Below, one piece after another: positions 32,943-44,663 of a stretch of DNA of 64,000 nt. This stretch comes from Aspidapion aeneum (taxonomy: Eukaryota > Arthropoda > Insecta > Coleoptera > Brentidae). A program made the position numbers and the translations under genes. The notes under the pieces were generated by a model. The model ran no database searches. It was given only the letters and a program-made list of their open reading frames with translations, and had not been told where the DNA came from. The stretch covers positions 7,499,477 through 7,563,476 of the forward strand of contig OY755045.1 in NCBI GenBank assembly GCA_963576565.1, written 5' to 3'. The stretch's first letter is position 1, and each line of letters begins with the position of its first letter.

Positions 32943-35900
32943 TATATAGAGATGCGAAAAAACCACACCTTGAGTTAAGATTCGGAAAAACGTCATTTAG
33001 GTAATTTTAGGGTAGGGAATCCCATAAGACAAAAATAACCAAACTTTAAAAATTCATATTTTAAAAACAGCGGCGTAGCGTGGGGGGGGCGCGGGGGGTT
33101 CGTCGCCCCCCCCGCCCCGAGGGTAGTGGCGCCCCATAGGTGGGAGAGGCGCCCTTGTGTCGTATCGGCCGCCCCCTCATACATGATGACTTTTTTTTTG
33201 TTTGTTTTTTTTTAGTTGCAAGATTTCGTCAGACGCGCCCTTGTGACTTATTGGCCGTCCCCGGACATATGATGACCTTTTTTTTTTTTTTTGGAGACGG
33301 CGCGGTTCAAATTTCTACGGCGCGGTTCTTTTTTTTTTTGCCGTAAGATTTTTCATCAGTTTTCAGAGGCGCCCTTTTTAGCTGTCGCCCCCCCCCGCCC
33401 TTTCGGGCACGCTACGCCGCAGTTTAAAAACTATATAGTTTATCAACAAAAGTACCGAGTTGCAGTATGATGGTGTCATAGAGATGTGAAAAAACCACAC
33501 TTTGAGTTAAGATTCGGAAAAACGTCATTTAGGGAATTTTAGAGTAGGAAATCCCATAAGATCAAAATGGTAAAATTTTGAAAATTCATATTTTAAAAAC
33601 TATATATTTTATCAACACAAGCACCGAGTTGCAGTATCGTGGGGTCATAGAGATGCGAAAAAAACCACACTTTGAGTTAAGATTCGGAAAAACGTCATTT
33701 AGGGAATTTTGGGGTAGGAAATCCCATAAGACCAAAATGGACAAACTTTGAAATTTCATATTTTATAAACTATATATTTTATCAACAAAAGCACCGAGTT
33801 GCAGTATGGTGGGGTTATAGAGATTCGAAAAAACCAAACCTTGAGTTAAGATTCGGAAAAAAGTCATTTAGCGAATTTTAGAGTAGGAAATCCCATAAGA
33901 TCAAAATGGTCAAATTTTGAAAATTCATATTTTAAAAACTATATATTTTATCAACAAAAGCACCGAGTTGCAGTATGGTGGGGTTGTAGAGATTCCAAAA
34001 AACCAAACCTTGAGTTAAGATTCGGAAAAAAGTCATTTAGCGAATTTTAGGGTAGGAAATCCCATAAGACCAAAATGGCCAAACTTTGAAAATTCATATT
34101 TTAAAAACTATATATTTTATCAACAAAAGCACCGAGTTGCAGTATCGTGGGGTCATAGAGATGCGAAAAAACAACACCTTGGTTTAAGATTCGGAAAAAC
34201 GTCATTTAGGGAATTTTAGAGTAGGAAATCCCATAAGATCAAAATGGCCAAATTTTGAAAATTCATATGTTAAAAACTATATATTTAATCAACAAAAGCA
34301 CCGAGTTGCAGTATGGTGGCGTCATAGAGATGCGAAGAAACCACACTTTGAGTTAAGATTCGGAAAAACGTCATTTAGCGAATTTTAGGGTAGGAAATCC
34401 CATAAGACCAAAATGGCCAAACTTTGAAAATTCATATTTTATAAACTATATATTTTATCAACAAAAGCACCGAGTTGCAGTATGGTGGGGTCATAGAGAT
34501 GCGAAAAAACAACACCTTGGTTTAAGATTCGGAAAAACGTCATTTAGGGAATTTTAGAGTAGGAAATCCCATAAGATCAAAATGGCCTAATTTTGAAAAT
34601 TCATATGTTAAAAACTATATATTTTATCAACAAAAGCACCGAGTTGCAGTATCGTGGGGTCATAGAGATGCGAAAAAACCAAACCTTGAGTTAAGATTCG
34701 GAAAAACGTCATTTAGCGAATTTTAGAGTATGAAATCCCATAAGATCAAAATGGCCAAACTTTGAAAATTCATATTTTATAAACTATATATTTTATCAAC
34801 AAAAGCACCGAGTTGTAGTATGGTGTAGTTATACAGATACGAAAAAACCAAACCTTGAGTTAAGATTCGGAAAAAAGTCATTTAGCGAATTTTAGGGTAG
34901 GAAATCCCATAAGACCAAAATGGCCAAACTTTGAAAATTCATATTTTAAAAACTATATATTTTATCAACAAAAGCACCGAGTTGCAGTATCGTGGGGTCA
35001 TAGAGATGCGAAAAAACAACACCTTGGTTTAAGATTCGGAAAAACGTCATTTAGGGAATTTTAGAGTAGGAAATCCCATAAGATCAAAATGGCCTAATTT
35101 TGAAAATTCATATGTTAAAAACTATATATTTTATCAACAAAAGCACCGAGTTGCAGTATCGTGGGGTCATAGAGATGCGAAAAAACCAAACCTTGAGTTA
35201 AGATTCGGAAAAACGTCATTTAGCGAATTTTAGAGTATGAAATCCCATAAGACCAAAATGGCCAAACTTTGAAAATTCATATTTTATAAACTATATATTT
35301 TATCAACAAAAGCACCGAGTTGCAGTATGGTGGGGTCATAAAGATGCGAAAAAACCACACTTTGAGTTAAGATTCGGAAAAACGTCATTTAGGGAAGTTT
35401 AGAGTAGGAAATCCCATAAGATCAAAATGGCCAAATTTTGAAAATTCATATTTTAAAAACTATATACTTTATCAACAAAAGCACCGAGTTGCAGTATGGT
35501 GGGGTCATAGAGATGCAAAAAAACCACACTTTGAGTTAAGATTCGGAAAAACGTCACTTAGGGAATTTTAGGGTAGGAAATCCCATAAGACCAAAATGGC
35601 CAAACTTTGAAAATTCATATTTTATAAACTATATATATTATCAAGAAAAGCACCGAGTTGCAGTATGGTAGGGTCATAGAGATGCCAAAAAACCACACTT
35701 TGAATTAAGATTCGGAAAAACGTCATTTAGGGAATTTTAGGGTAGGGAATCCCATAAGACAAAAATAACCAAACTTTGAAAATTCATATTTTAAAAACTA
35801 TATAGTTTATCAACAAAAGCACCGAGTTGCAGTATGATGGGGTCATAGAGATGCGAAAAAACCACACTTTGAGTTAAAATTCGGAAAAACGTCATTTAGG

Positions 35901-36453
35901 GAATTTTAGAGTAGGAAATCCCATAAGATCAAAATGGCCAAATTTTTAAAATTCATATTTTATAAACTATATATTTTATCAACAAAAGCACCGAGTTGCA
36001 GTATCGTGGGGTCATAGAGATGCAAAAAAACAACACCTTGAGTTAAGATTCGGAAAAACGTCATTTAGCGAATTTTAGGGTAGGGAGTCGCATAAGACCA
36101 AAATGGCCAAATTTTGAAAATTTATATTTCAAAAACTATATAGTTTATCAACAAAAGCACCGAGTTGCAGTATGATGGGGTCATAGAGATGCGAAAAAAC
36201 CACACTTTGAGTTAAGATTCGGAAAAACATCATTTAGGGAATTTGAGGGTAGGAAATGCCATAAGACCAAAATGGCCAAACTTTGAAAATTCATATTTTA
36301 TAAACTATATATTTTATCAACAAATGCAGGTTGTAGTATGGTGTGGTTATAGAGATGCGAAAAAACCAAACGTTGAGTTAAGATTCTGGAAAACGTCATT
36401 TAGCGAATTTTAGAGTAGGAAATCCCATAAGACCAAAATGGCGAAATTTTGAA
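32943..36453. repeat. 169-bp satellite, about 18.6 monomers
   Basis: Monomers beginning GTCATAGAGATGCG recur at 32943, 33475, 33644, 33814, 33983, 34152, 34321, 34490, 34659, 34828, 34997, 35166, 35335, 35504, 35673, 35842, 36011, 36180 and 36346. Spacing is 169 bp except 170 once and 166 in the last full step. The first interval is 532 bp because a 355-bp MITE and its 8-bp duplication are inserted; subtracting them gives 169. Each monomer carries GATTCGGAAAAACGTCATTT, CCCATAAGA and GCACCGAGTTGCAGTAT. The array ends abruptly near 36453. No open frame spans it. Confidence 0.96.
33068..33422. mobile_element. hAT-type MITE (355 bp) inside the satellite
   Basis: Ends CAGCGGCGTAGCGTG and inverted CTGCGGCGTAGCGTG, with target duplication TTTAAAAA at 33060-33067 and 33423-33430. 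G- and C-runs flank an interior with long T-runs and repeated GCGCCCTT words. Subtracting it restores an exact satellite period, which confirms both limits. Confidence 0.93.
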
Positions 36454-36720
36454 TGAATTTTTATCCCTATTTTTGGCCTTAGAATATGCTGTTAACATAT
36501 TGACTTCTAAATTCAGTACACCCTGTATTTAGGCAAGTCATACCTTTATTAGGTAATTTTAAATTAAAGAAACGGAAAAAAAGGTTAGACATTTATTATT
36601 TGTGATTATTGGCATTATATCAAACGAAATTGGTGGTATCGATGTTGCTAACGCACGACTGTGAACTCACACATATATTCACGCAATTTGATTATCTACC
36701 AACAAATGCCATAAGACAAT
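36454..36720. other. No gene recognised
   Basis: Transition from the satellite to LINE-C, containing ACACCCTGTAT near 36520. Confidence 0.4.
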
Positions 36721-38440
36721 CAACGACAGCTCTTATTCATTTGGAAGTCGAAAGATCATGTTACCTTTGTAGCCCTACAGTGGATTTGTTCATTCAACTG
36801 TGGATAGCGATCGCGATGGAGGAACTAGGTATCCCGAAGAAACTGGTTAAAGTGACCCAAGCCTGGATCAACGGAGCTTAAAGTAAGGTGAGAATGGACG
36901 TGAATATTCACATCCATTTGAAATTAATAATGGCTTGAAGCAAGGAGATTCTCTATCCTAAACTCTCTTCAATATTGCATTGGAATTTGTCACGAGAAAA
37001 GCTCATATCCATAACTGCCATAATCTCTTTACAAACAATGGTCCGAAAGTGTTATTAGTGTTTGTGGATGATGTGGTTATCGTTAGCAATACCACACTAG
37101 ATATAAAAGATACATTCGTTGCTTTTGAAAGTAAAGTACGAACAATGGGACTCAGAGTGAACGAAGACAACACAAAGTATATGTTGATAGCCAGAAATCT
37201 CAGACAATTCAGAGGAAGTAAAGTGCAGAATACAAGCAGGCAATAGGTGTCTTTTTCCTTTGTATGATATTCTGACATCAAAGCTAATAACGAGAGTGAC
37301 TAAAATCTCTATATATATAATAATATGACCGGTAGTAATGTATAGTGGTGGCTCAGGATTATAACGACCTGGAATATATGACACGAACACTAATAGAAGA
37401 GTACAATAAGTGGGGACTAGAGGTTAATCTCAATAAGACAGAGTATATGTGTATCGGTGGAATGAAACAGGATCTAATCTTAAATACCGGGCAGCGAATT
37501 CAGTCCTGTGATGAGTATAAATACTTAGGTCTAAAAATTACAGCTGACGAAACACAAGACAAAGCTATAAAAGATCGAAACGTACAAGGAAGAAAAGCAA
37601 TAACTTTATTAAATGGAATAATTTGAGACCACAGTATATCAAAACATAACAAAAAGCTTATATAAAACACCATTGTAAAAAGTATATTATTACATACGGC
37701 TCAGAAGTATGGCCAATCAAGGATAGAACAGAAAAAATGCTTTCCGCTACGGAGATGGACTATTGAAGAAGAGTAGCAGGGAAATCAAAAAGGGAGAGAG
37801 TTACAAATCAAAGAATAAGAGAAATTATGACAGTGGCTGAACGTACTTTAGTGGAAAACAAAACAACTGGTGTGGTACGGACATGTACAAAGAATGAATG
37901 ATGAAAGATTACCTAAACAAATACATCAATGGAAACCAACTGGCCGAAGAAAACGAGGACGGCGAAGGAGAAGCTAGAGAGAAGGAATAGACAGTGAAAT
38001 AAGAATAAGAGGCCTAGATGATGAATTATGGGCAAACAGAAACGAGTGGAGATTGGGTATCGGAAGACGTAGAACGTTGTGAAACCGATAAATATATATA
38101 ATAATGTATGGTTGCGAAACGTGGACCTTCACAGTAGCAAATGAAGAAAGGCTGCGGATCTTTGAACGAAAATAAATAAAAGAAAAACATACGGGCCCAT
38201 TTTTGTTAAGGCAGCAAATCGTTTGAGATGACCTACTAATAGAGAACTGGAAGAAGTGTACGGGAGCAAGTCGAGAAGGTTACAGTGAGCCGGCCACGTA
38301 AGACGACTTCCTGACTCTCGATTGGTAAAGTTGGACTTTAAAGAGGCGCCCAGGGGAAAGAGACCACTGGGTCGCCCCAGACTACGATGGAAGGGACAAT
38401 ATTGCCAAAGACCTTAGAACAATAAATGTGGACTCATGAT
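36721..38440 (+). pseudogene. LINE-C fragment, interrupted by LINE-A
   Basis: The 5' part encodes AIAMEELGIPKKLVKVTQAW, then KQGDSLS (stop) TLFNIALEFVTRKAH and VLLVFVDDVVIVSNTTLDIK. VDD is the catalytic Asp pair of the reverse transcriptase, followed by TMGLRVNEDNTKYM. After the inserted LINE-A (about 37342-38100) it resumes with MYGCETWTFTVANEERLRIF, then the C-terminal RPGERDHW...DNIAKDLRTINVDS block. Stops are frequent. It is a decayed copy of a LINE type very common in insects. Confidence 0.8.
37342..38102 (+). pseudogene. LINE-A 3' half inserted in LINE-C
   Basis: Begins just after the FADDQ motif (VAQDYNDLEYMTRTLIEEYN), then WGLEVNLNKTEYMCIGGMKQ, EYKYLGLKITADETQDKAIK, a stop at the IIWDHSISK region, and further degraded sequence to GIGRRRT and the ACCGATAAATATATA end. 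Flanks share AATGTATAG (left) and AATGTATGG (right), a probable 9-bp target duplication with one difference. Confidence 0.83.
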
Positions 38441-38948
38441 TGACCGAAGAAAATGGAGAACCATTCATTGTGAAATTTGTTTTAGAGAACTTAGCTTTAC
38501 TTTTATCTTAATTCTTTTTACCCAATACCATTGTCGCATACTTGGTTTTTTTTACAAGAAATGTTTTTGTTATGGTCATATTTTCTTGGCCCTTTGGTGC
38601 ACCAAATATGTCTTCATTAAAATGTATGCTTTCTTCTTAGTGGAACCATCGATGGTTCGCGAAAAAATCACGCGAGTCTCTTCCTCTTCGGCGGTACCAA
38701 TGGTCGTACCCTATTCCCAATCTTTCAAAGATAATCACGAAGTGGTACTCATTGTCACGTACGGTCCGAGTGAATTATGGTATGTTATGTGCTCCATGAT
38801 GGTACAATCCCAGAATTATTTATTTATAATGTCAGAATTTTTTTTTAAAACGAACACTTAGTCGAAAAATAAATATATTCTTATATATTTTTACCTTCCT
38901 AGCCCCGCAGCAATGGATGGAGAATGTTTTGTTTCGACGAGAATTTTT
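38441..38948. other. Foldback-family arm and non-coding sequence
   Basis: 38450-38630 resembles the right arm of the foldback at 55475-55605 (words TTTTAGAGAACTTAGCTTTA and TTTTATCTTAATTC). It is followed by GGTACC-type words and a short open frame with no recognised domain. Confidence 0.4.
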
Positions 38949-40221
38949 AGCTCACACATATACTATACTATAGTAGTGTGAGCTATGGTGATCCCAATTT
39001 TCTCAAGAAAAAAAAAGTTGCTCCGATTTCAAAAATTTTTATATATCTTTGCGTTTCAGATGATTTTGAAACTTTTTTGTCGCGCCGTCTGTCTGTCTGT
39101 CTGCCTGTATGTCTGTATGTCTGTATGTCTGTATGTCTGTATGTCTGTATGTCTGTATGTCTGTATGTCTGTATGTCTGTATGTCTGTATGTCTGTATGT
39201 CTGTATGTCTGTATGTCTGTATGTCTGTATGTCTGTATGTCTGTATGTCTGTATGTCTGTATGTCTGTATGTCTGTATGTCTGTATGTCTGTATGTCTGT
39301 ATGTCTGTATGTCTGTATGTCTGTATGTCTGTATGTCTGTATGTCTGTATGTCTGTATGTCTGTATGTCTGTATGTCTGTATGTCTGTATGTCTGTATGT
39401 CTGTATGTCTGTATGTCTGTATGTCTGTATGTCTGTATGTCTGTATGTCTGTATGTCTGTATGTCTGTATGTCTGTATGTCTGTATGTCTGTATGTCTGT
39501 ATGTCTGTATGTCTGTATGTCTGTATGTCTGTATGTCTGTATGTCTGTATGTCTGTATGTCTGTATGTCTGTATGTCTGTATGTCTGTATGTCTGTATAT
39601 CTGTATGTCTGTATGTCTGTATGTCTGTATGTCTGTATGTCTGTATGTCTGTATGTCTGTATGTCTGTATATCTGTATGTCTGTATGTCTGTATGTCTGT
39701 ATGTCTGTATGTCTGTATGTCTGTATGTCTGTATGTCTGTATGTCTGTATGTCTGTATGTCTGTATGTCTGTATGTCTGTATGTCTGTATGTCTGTATGT
39801 CTGTATGTCTGTATGTCTGTATGTCTGTATGTCTGTATGTCTGTATGTCTGTATGTCTGTATGTCTGTATGTCTGTATGTCTGTATGTCTGTATGTCTGT
39901 ATGTCTGTATGTCTGTATGTCTGTATGTCTGTATGTCTGTATGTCTGTATGTCTGTATGTCTGTATGTCTGTATGTCTGTATGTCTGTATGTCTGTATGT
40001 CTGTATGTCTGTATGTCTGTATGTCTGTATGTCTGTATGTCTGTATGTCTGTATGTCTGTATGTCTGTATGTCTGTATGTCTGTATGTCTGTATGTCTGT
40101 ATGTCTGTATGTCTGTATGTCTGTATGTCTGTATGTCTGTATGTCTGTATGTCTGTATGTCTGTATGTCTGTATGTCTGTATGTCTGTATGTCTGTATGT
40201 CTGTATGTCTGTATGTCTGTA

Positions 40222-40266
<45 letters not shown>

Positions 40267-40825
40267 GTAGGTCTGTATGTCTGTCTGTAACGACCAACGC
40301 GTATAACTCAAAAACCGCTAGGCCGATTTTAATAAAATTTGGTACCTAGGCTGGGTCTTGGGTCGAGATGGTCCCATTTAAAAATGAACAAAATCCACCG
40401 AACACAAGCCAAATAAAAGGGTGGGGGAAGATTTCAAAAATTAGAGTTTATGTGAAAATATGGCGTGTGTGATATCAAACGAAAGGTAATTGAGTATGGA
40501 GTTAAACAAAATACATTTTAGTTTTTGTTTCTTCAAAAAGGGTGGGGGTAGATTTCAAAAATTAGAGTTTACGTGAAAATATGGCGTGTGTGATATCAGA
40601 CCAAAGGTAATTAAGTCCGGAGTTAAACAAAATACATAGTTTTTGTTTTTTAAGATTTCAAAAATTTGAGTTTAAGTCAAAACATGGCTTGTGTGGTATC
40701 AAACAAAAGGTAATTTAGTCTGGAGTTGAATAAGATATATTTCAGGTCTTAGTTTTATTAGCTCGCACGTACACTATAACTATAGTACGTAGTGTGAGCT
40801 TAGGGGCCCATATATTGGCAGAGTA
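38949..40825 (+). mobile_element. Microsatellite-bearing element, copy M3 (1877 bp)
   Basis: Same ends as the other copies (AGCTCACACATATACTATAC ... TTGGCAGAGTA) with palindromic modules at both ends and three 3' tandem units. The usual 70-130 bp tetranucleotide tract is here expanded to an 8-bp array of over 1.1 kb. Four T lie between its end and the start of M4. Confidence 0.85.
39105..40224. repeat. (CTGTATGT)140 octamer microsatellite
   Basis: 1120 bp made of exactly 140 units of CTGTATGT. Two units (39593-39600 and 39665-39672) read CTGTATAT; I see no other change. The array is flanked by ordinary CTGT units. Open frames of about 400 codons exist on both strands only because the repeat has no stop codons. 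Confidence 0.96.
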
Positions 40826-40829
40826 TTTT

Positions 40830-40967
40830 AGCTCACACATATACTATACTATAGTAGTGTGAGCTATGGTGATCCTAATTTTTTCGAGAAAAAAAAAGTT
40901 GCTCCGATTTCAAAAATTTTTATATATCTTTGCGTTTCAGATGATTTTGAAACTTTTTTGTTGCGCC

Positions 40968-41007
<40 letters not shown>

Positions 41008-41010
41008 GCA

Positions 41011-41065
<55 letters not shown>

Positions 41066-41626
41066 GTGTCTGTATGTCTGTCTGTAACGACCAACGCGCA
41101 TAACTCAAAAACCGCTTGGCCGATTTTAATGAAATTTGGTACCTGGGCTGGATCTTGGGTCGAGATGGTCCCATTTAAAAATGAACAAAATCCACCGAAC
41201 ACAAACCAAATAAAAGGGTGGGGATAGATTTCAAAAATTAGAGTTTATGTGAAAATATGGCGTGTGTGATATCAAACGAAAGGTAATTGAGTCTGGAGTT
41301 AAACAAAATACATTTTAATTTATTTAAAAAAAAAGGGTGGGGGTATATGTCAAAAATTAGAGTTTAAGTGAAAATATGGCGTGTGTGATATCAAACGAAA
41401 GGTAATTAAGTCCGGAGTTCAACAAAATACATTTTAGTTTTTGTTTTTTTAAGGGTGGGGGTGGATTTCAAAAATTTGAGTTTAAGTCAAAACATGGCTT
41501 GTGTGGTATCAAACAAAAGGTAATTTAGTGTGGAGTTGAATAAAATATATTTCAGTTTTTAGTTATATTAGCTCACATAACTATAGTACCTAGTGTGAGC
41601 TTAGGGGCCCATATATTGGCAGAGTA
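40830..41626 (+). mobile_element. Microsatellite-bearing element, copy M4 (797 bp)
   Basis: Head-to-tail with M3, separated only by TTTT. Complete: 5' palindromic module, CTGT tract (about 40967-41086), core with AACTCAAAAACCGCTTGGCC, three units of about 118 bp starting at about 41213, 41335 and 41452 (each with GGCGTGTGTGATATCAAAC or close variant), a 3' palindromic module and the GGCAGAGTA end. Confidence 0.87.
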
Positions 41627-42189
41627 TTTTATAGTATAATGCCGAAAATGTAATATAACAAAATCATTTTATGTAAAAAAAAAGTCAAGTACGCGAAAAT
41701 GGTAGTCCGTCAAAAGAATTGAGATAAAAGTAAAGCCAAGTTCACCAATACAAATTTCAAAATGAAAGGTTCTTACTAGTTTGGAAATGTTTTTTAAAAA
41801 AGTGATTGCTGCGCGGACTAGAAATATAAAAATTCTCACCTTTGTTTTAGTTCATAATCTACTGATTTCTGAATAAATTTTATTCTGTGAGTCGTACCAT
41901 TGCGGCACAACGTGCAATACGTGTACCTTGTCAAGGGTCACTCGATTGGATACGGACGACGGTACCACCACCACGCGAGATGGTTCTGTCAAAAGGTCTC
42001 GATTATTGAACGCCTCTAATTTGTTACGGCCGTACTTATTACTGAAGATCAATTGTTTTGTAAAATGTGGTACCAGAGAAGAGCCTGGTGCCTTCTCTCG
42101 GATGGTACCGTGGTGGTAGACGAAAATTCCAAAAGATCAAGGCCTTGAAAGGCTTAAGGACTTTCATAGAATTCAAATATTGCCTCCTT
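41627..42189. other. Foldback-family arm and non-coding sequence
   Basis: 41640-41790 matches the left arm of the foldback at 55231 (words AAAGTAAAGCCAAGTT and CAAAATGAAAGGTTCTTAC). Then follow GGTACC-type words (41960, 42070, 42106). No gene. Confidence 0.45.
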
Positions 42190-42895
42190 CAAAGGAATAG
42201 AATAGAATAGAATGGAATAGAAATCTTTATTTGTACGAAAGCCATTTTACAACGGATGTACATGGTCAGGGCGCAAAATACTTAAAAAGTGCTACAGTAT
42301 TAAAACTAAACAATAAAAGTAAAAAATATAAATAATTCAAACATTAAGACAAAACGACATTAAGACAAAACGACATTAACGTTAATTAATAATTAACAAG
42401 ATTAAAATGTGTAGTTCAAAAATTCTCTTACAGAATAGTTTTGTATGAGTACATTTTTAATGTGTTTTTAAAGACTAAATCTGGTAAAGTTTTAATTTGA
42501 TCAGGCAATTTATTAAAAAGCTTTTTCCCTATATAAGAAGGACAGTTTTCGAACTTTGATAAATTGTGTGAATCCAAAACAAAGTCATTCGCAGACCTTG
42601 TGCTATATGAGTGAAAACGGGCATTTGTAAAATTGGAATTTGCATTTCTTTTTGTGTGCAATAAAAGTCTATAAATATAAATGCATGGCAAAGATAACAA
42701 ACCATTTGTGATCAAGATCGGCTTACAGCTCTGCTTGTAATTCAAATTAAAAATAAGTCTTATCACCCTTTTTTGTGCAATGAATACTCGCTGATTTGTA
42801 GAGCTATTGCCCCACAGAATAATATTATAACTTAGATGTAAATAAATTAGTGCATAGTACATATCTAATAAGTTACCTGTTATTAAAATTTAAAG
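42190..42895 (-). pseudogene. LINE-D (Jockey/CR1-like) 3' fragment
   Basis: The minus strand (42862 to 42428) encodes YALIYLHLSYNIILWGNSST, then AQKRVIRLIFNLNYKQSCKP, LLSLPCIYIYRLLLHTKRNA, SRSANDFVLD-type words and IGKKLFNKLPDQIKTLPDLV. This SHLSYGI.WG...QKR.VR.I...P....L..LP..YIYE pattern is the conserved end of Jockey/CR1-like ORF2. The frame is open for 144 codons, so this copy is fairly young. The 3' end is a pentanucleotide ATTCT-type repeat (42193-42221). The reverse transcriptase itself is truncated away. Confidence 0.85.
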
Positions 42896-43019
42896 TTTCT
42901 AGATTTGTAAACAGGTTTTGTTATATTTTATTCATAAAAAAAAATTAAAAATTTAGCAGCTGGATGTTTTTTTTATTTAAATTTTCCATGAACCAAATTC
43001 TAGGTTTAATTCTTATTCA
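42896..43019. other. Short AT-rich spacer
   Basis: No feature seen. Confidence 0.4.
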
Positions 43020-43720
43020 GCCTACTATCCACGGACGCGAACAGTGGTGGGGGAGGAGAGGGGGAGGCGGGAACTAGTAAAATAGCGTCGAAAAAAGTCT
43101 TAAAGCGTGTGCTAAAAGGATTTTTTAAATCGCTCCATATTTGTGAAAGGTATAGCTACAACTATTACTAATAAAGAAGGAGGGCAGAAGAGAGGGAGGG
43201 GGAAACTAGTAAAATGATGTTGGAAAAAAGTCTTCAAGCGTGTGCAGAAAGAACTTTTGAAATCGCTTTATATTTGTGAAATTTATAGTTAATAAGGATG
43301 GTGAGGAGCAGAGAGGGAGAGGCTGGGGGGAGGGGACTAGTAACGTGGTTTTGGAAAAAAATCTCAAAGCGTATGCAGAAAGAATTTTTGAAATCGCTCT
43401 ATATTTGATGAAATTATGCGTATATTTTGAATAGGGTGAGAGGAATGACAGGAGGGGAGATGGGTGGGAGCAGGGAGGACTACAAAGTAACTACAGCAAA
43501 TAAGAGGACATTTGCAATGGGTAATCAGAGGAATTTCAATAAAATCACCTAAAATTTAAATAATGGCGTCTGAAGACCGCCATATTGATTCCTGTTTAAA
43601 AAAATATAGTATCAGTAGCAATTCAACTACACCTTTCTTGTTAAAATCGGTTCAGTTGTTTAGCCTCTAGCGTGACATACACATACTTACTTACATACGT
43701 ACAACCCTTCCTTTCGCCTG
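43020..43720. repeat. Purine-rich minisatellite with a mobile-element-like core
   Basis: Three units of about 120-140 bp begin with G/A-rich tracts near 43050, 43180 and 43300, with a partial fourth near 43436. Each has ACTAGTAA, GGAAAAAA and AAATCGCT words. The unit series is followed at 43640 by AAAATCGGTTCAGTTGTTTA and repeated ACATAC words, the sort of core seen in mini-me and Helitron-related elements. Confidence 0.6.
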
Positions 43721-44220
43721 TTTAAAGAGATTAATAGCAAAAACCTGATGTTATCAATCGATTTATAAACAAAAAAAAATTAGACGCTGTTAATAATGAT
43801 TGCATGAGCCATCAACATCTTCAATCAACAACTGCAATTATTTATAACAATACACATATCCTATTTTAGCAATAAACAATACCTTTTTGTAATAACAAAA
43901 TCCACCCATATTATAAATTATCTCCTACTGCAATCAACTGACTATTGAAAGTTTTGCAATGTCAATGTTTTTCGAAAAAATCCTGAAACAATGAATTTGG
44001 TTTTGAAATGATATGAATTCTGCCTACTTGGTACACACATCAACGGTGATTCATAGAATATTGTTCTTTCTTGCAAGGTGGATGGGTTTAATAGATTAGA
44101 ATAACTAATTTAGTAGATTATTATAATTTATAATAATACGAAATTAATTATTATAATAAAGTGGAGATGAGTAACTTTATAATGTTGCCAAACTCTTTTA
44201 AATGAATTAGCAAACCACTA
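43721..44220. other. No gene recognised
   Basis: AT-rich, without recognised motifs. Confidence 0.45.
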
Positions 44221-44598
44221 CACAGAAAAAAGAAGTTCTTCAGTTAAGAAAAGTAGTTTTCTTGAAAAAATTATCTTGACCCAAAAGTAAAAGTCTCCGA
44301 ACAAAATGTTTTCTTTTCATCTAAGCAAACCGCTTGTTTTGGGAACAAAAATAATTGTCTTGGTAAATTGTTTTGGTTCAACAACTGCAAACTTAACTCA
44401 AAACATCCGGCATCTCAAAACGAAAATGGCGATTCAAACCGAACCATTCAAACCAAATCAATTTTCTTGGATAAAGGCAACTTTTGTTTTCAACGGAAAC
44501 CAGCAGTTCAAGAGAATGGTTTTTTTTTGTGCATAGGAAAGCAGTTTTTTTTTTGATCAAAGCAATTTGTATTGACTGAAGACATTTTTTTTTCTGTG
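44221..44598. mobile_element. TA-flanked MITE with CACAGAAAAAA ends (378 bp)
   Basis: Ends CACAGAAAAAA and inverted TTTTTTTCTGTG, with TA at 44219-44220 and 44599-44600. The interior repeats AAGCAGTTTT- and ATCAAAGCAATTTG-type words shared with the 8752 element. Confidence 0.75.
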
Positions 44599-44663
44599 TA
44601 TAATTATATTTACCGCGTGACCAGCCTTCTATCTAGGGGTAGGATTTTTGTATGGGCCATAAG

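Noticed and set aside
32943..36453. CRISPR-like or regulatory array
   Set aside because: Monomers are contiguous at 169 bp without unique spacers, and the surrounding DNA is eukaryotic; it is a satellite.
38978..40349. Open frames of 390-450 codons on both strands (CLYVCMSV-type and TDIQTYRH-type repeats)
   Set aside because: They are translations of the stop-free CTGTATGT octamer array in several frames and have no protein meaning.
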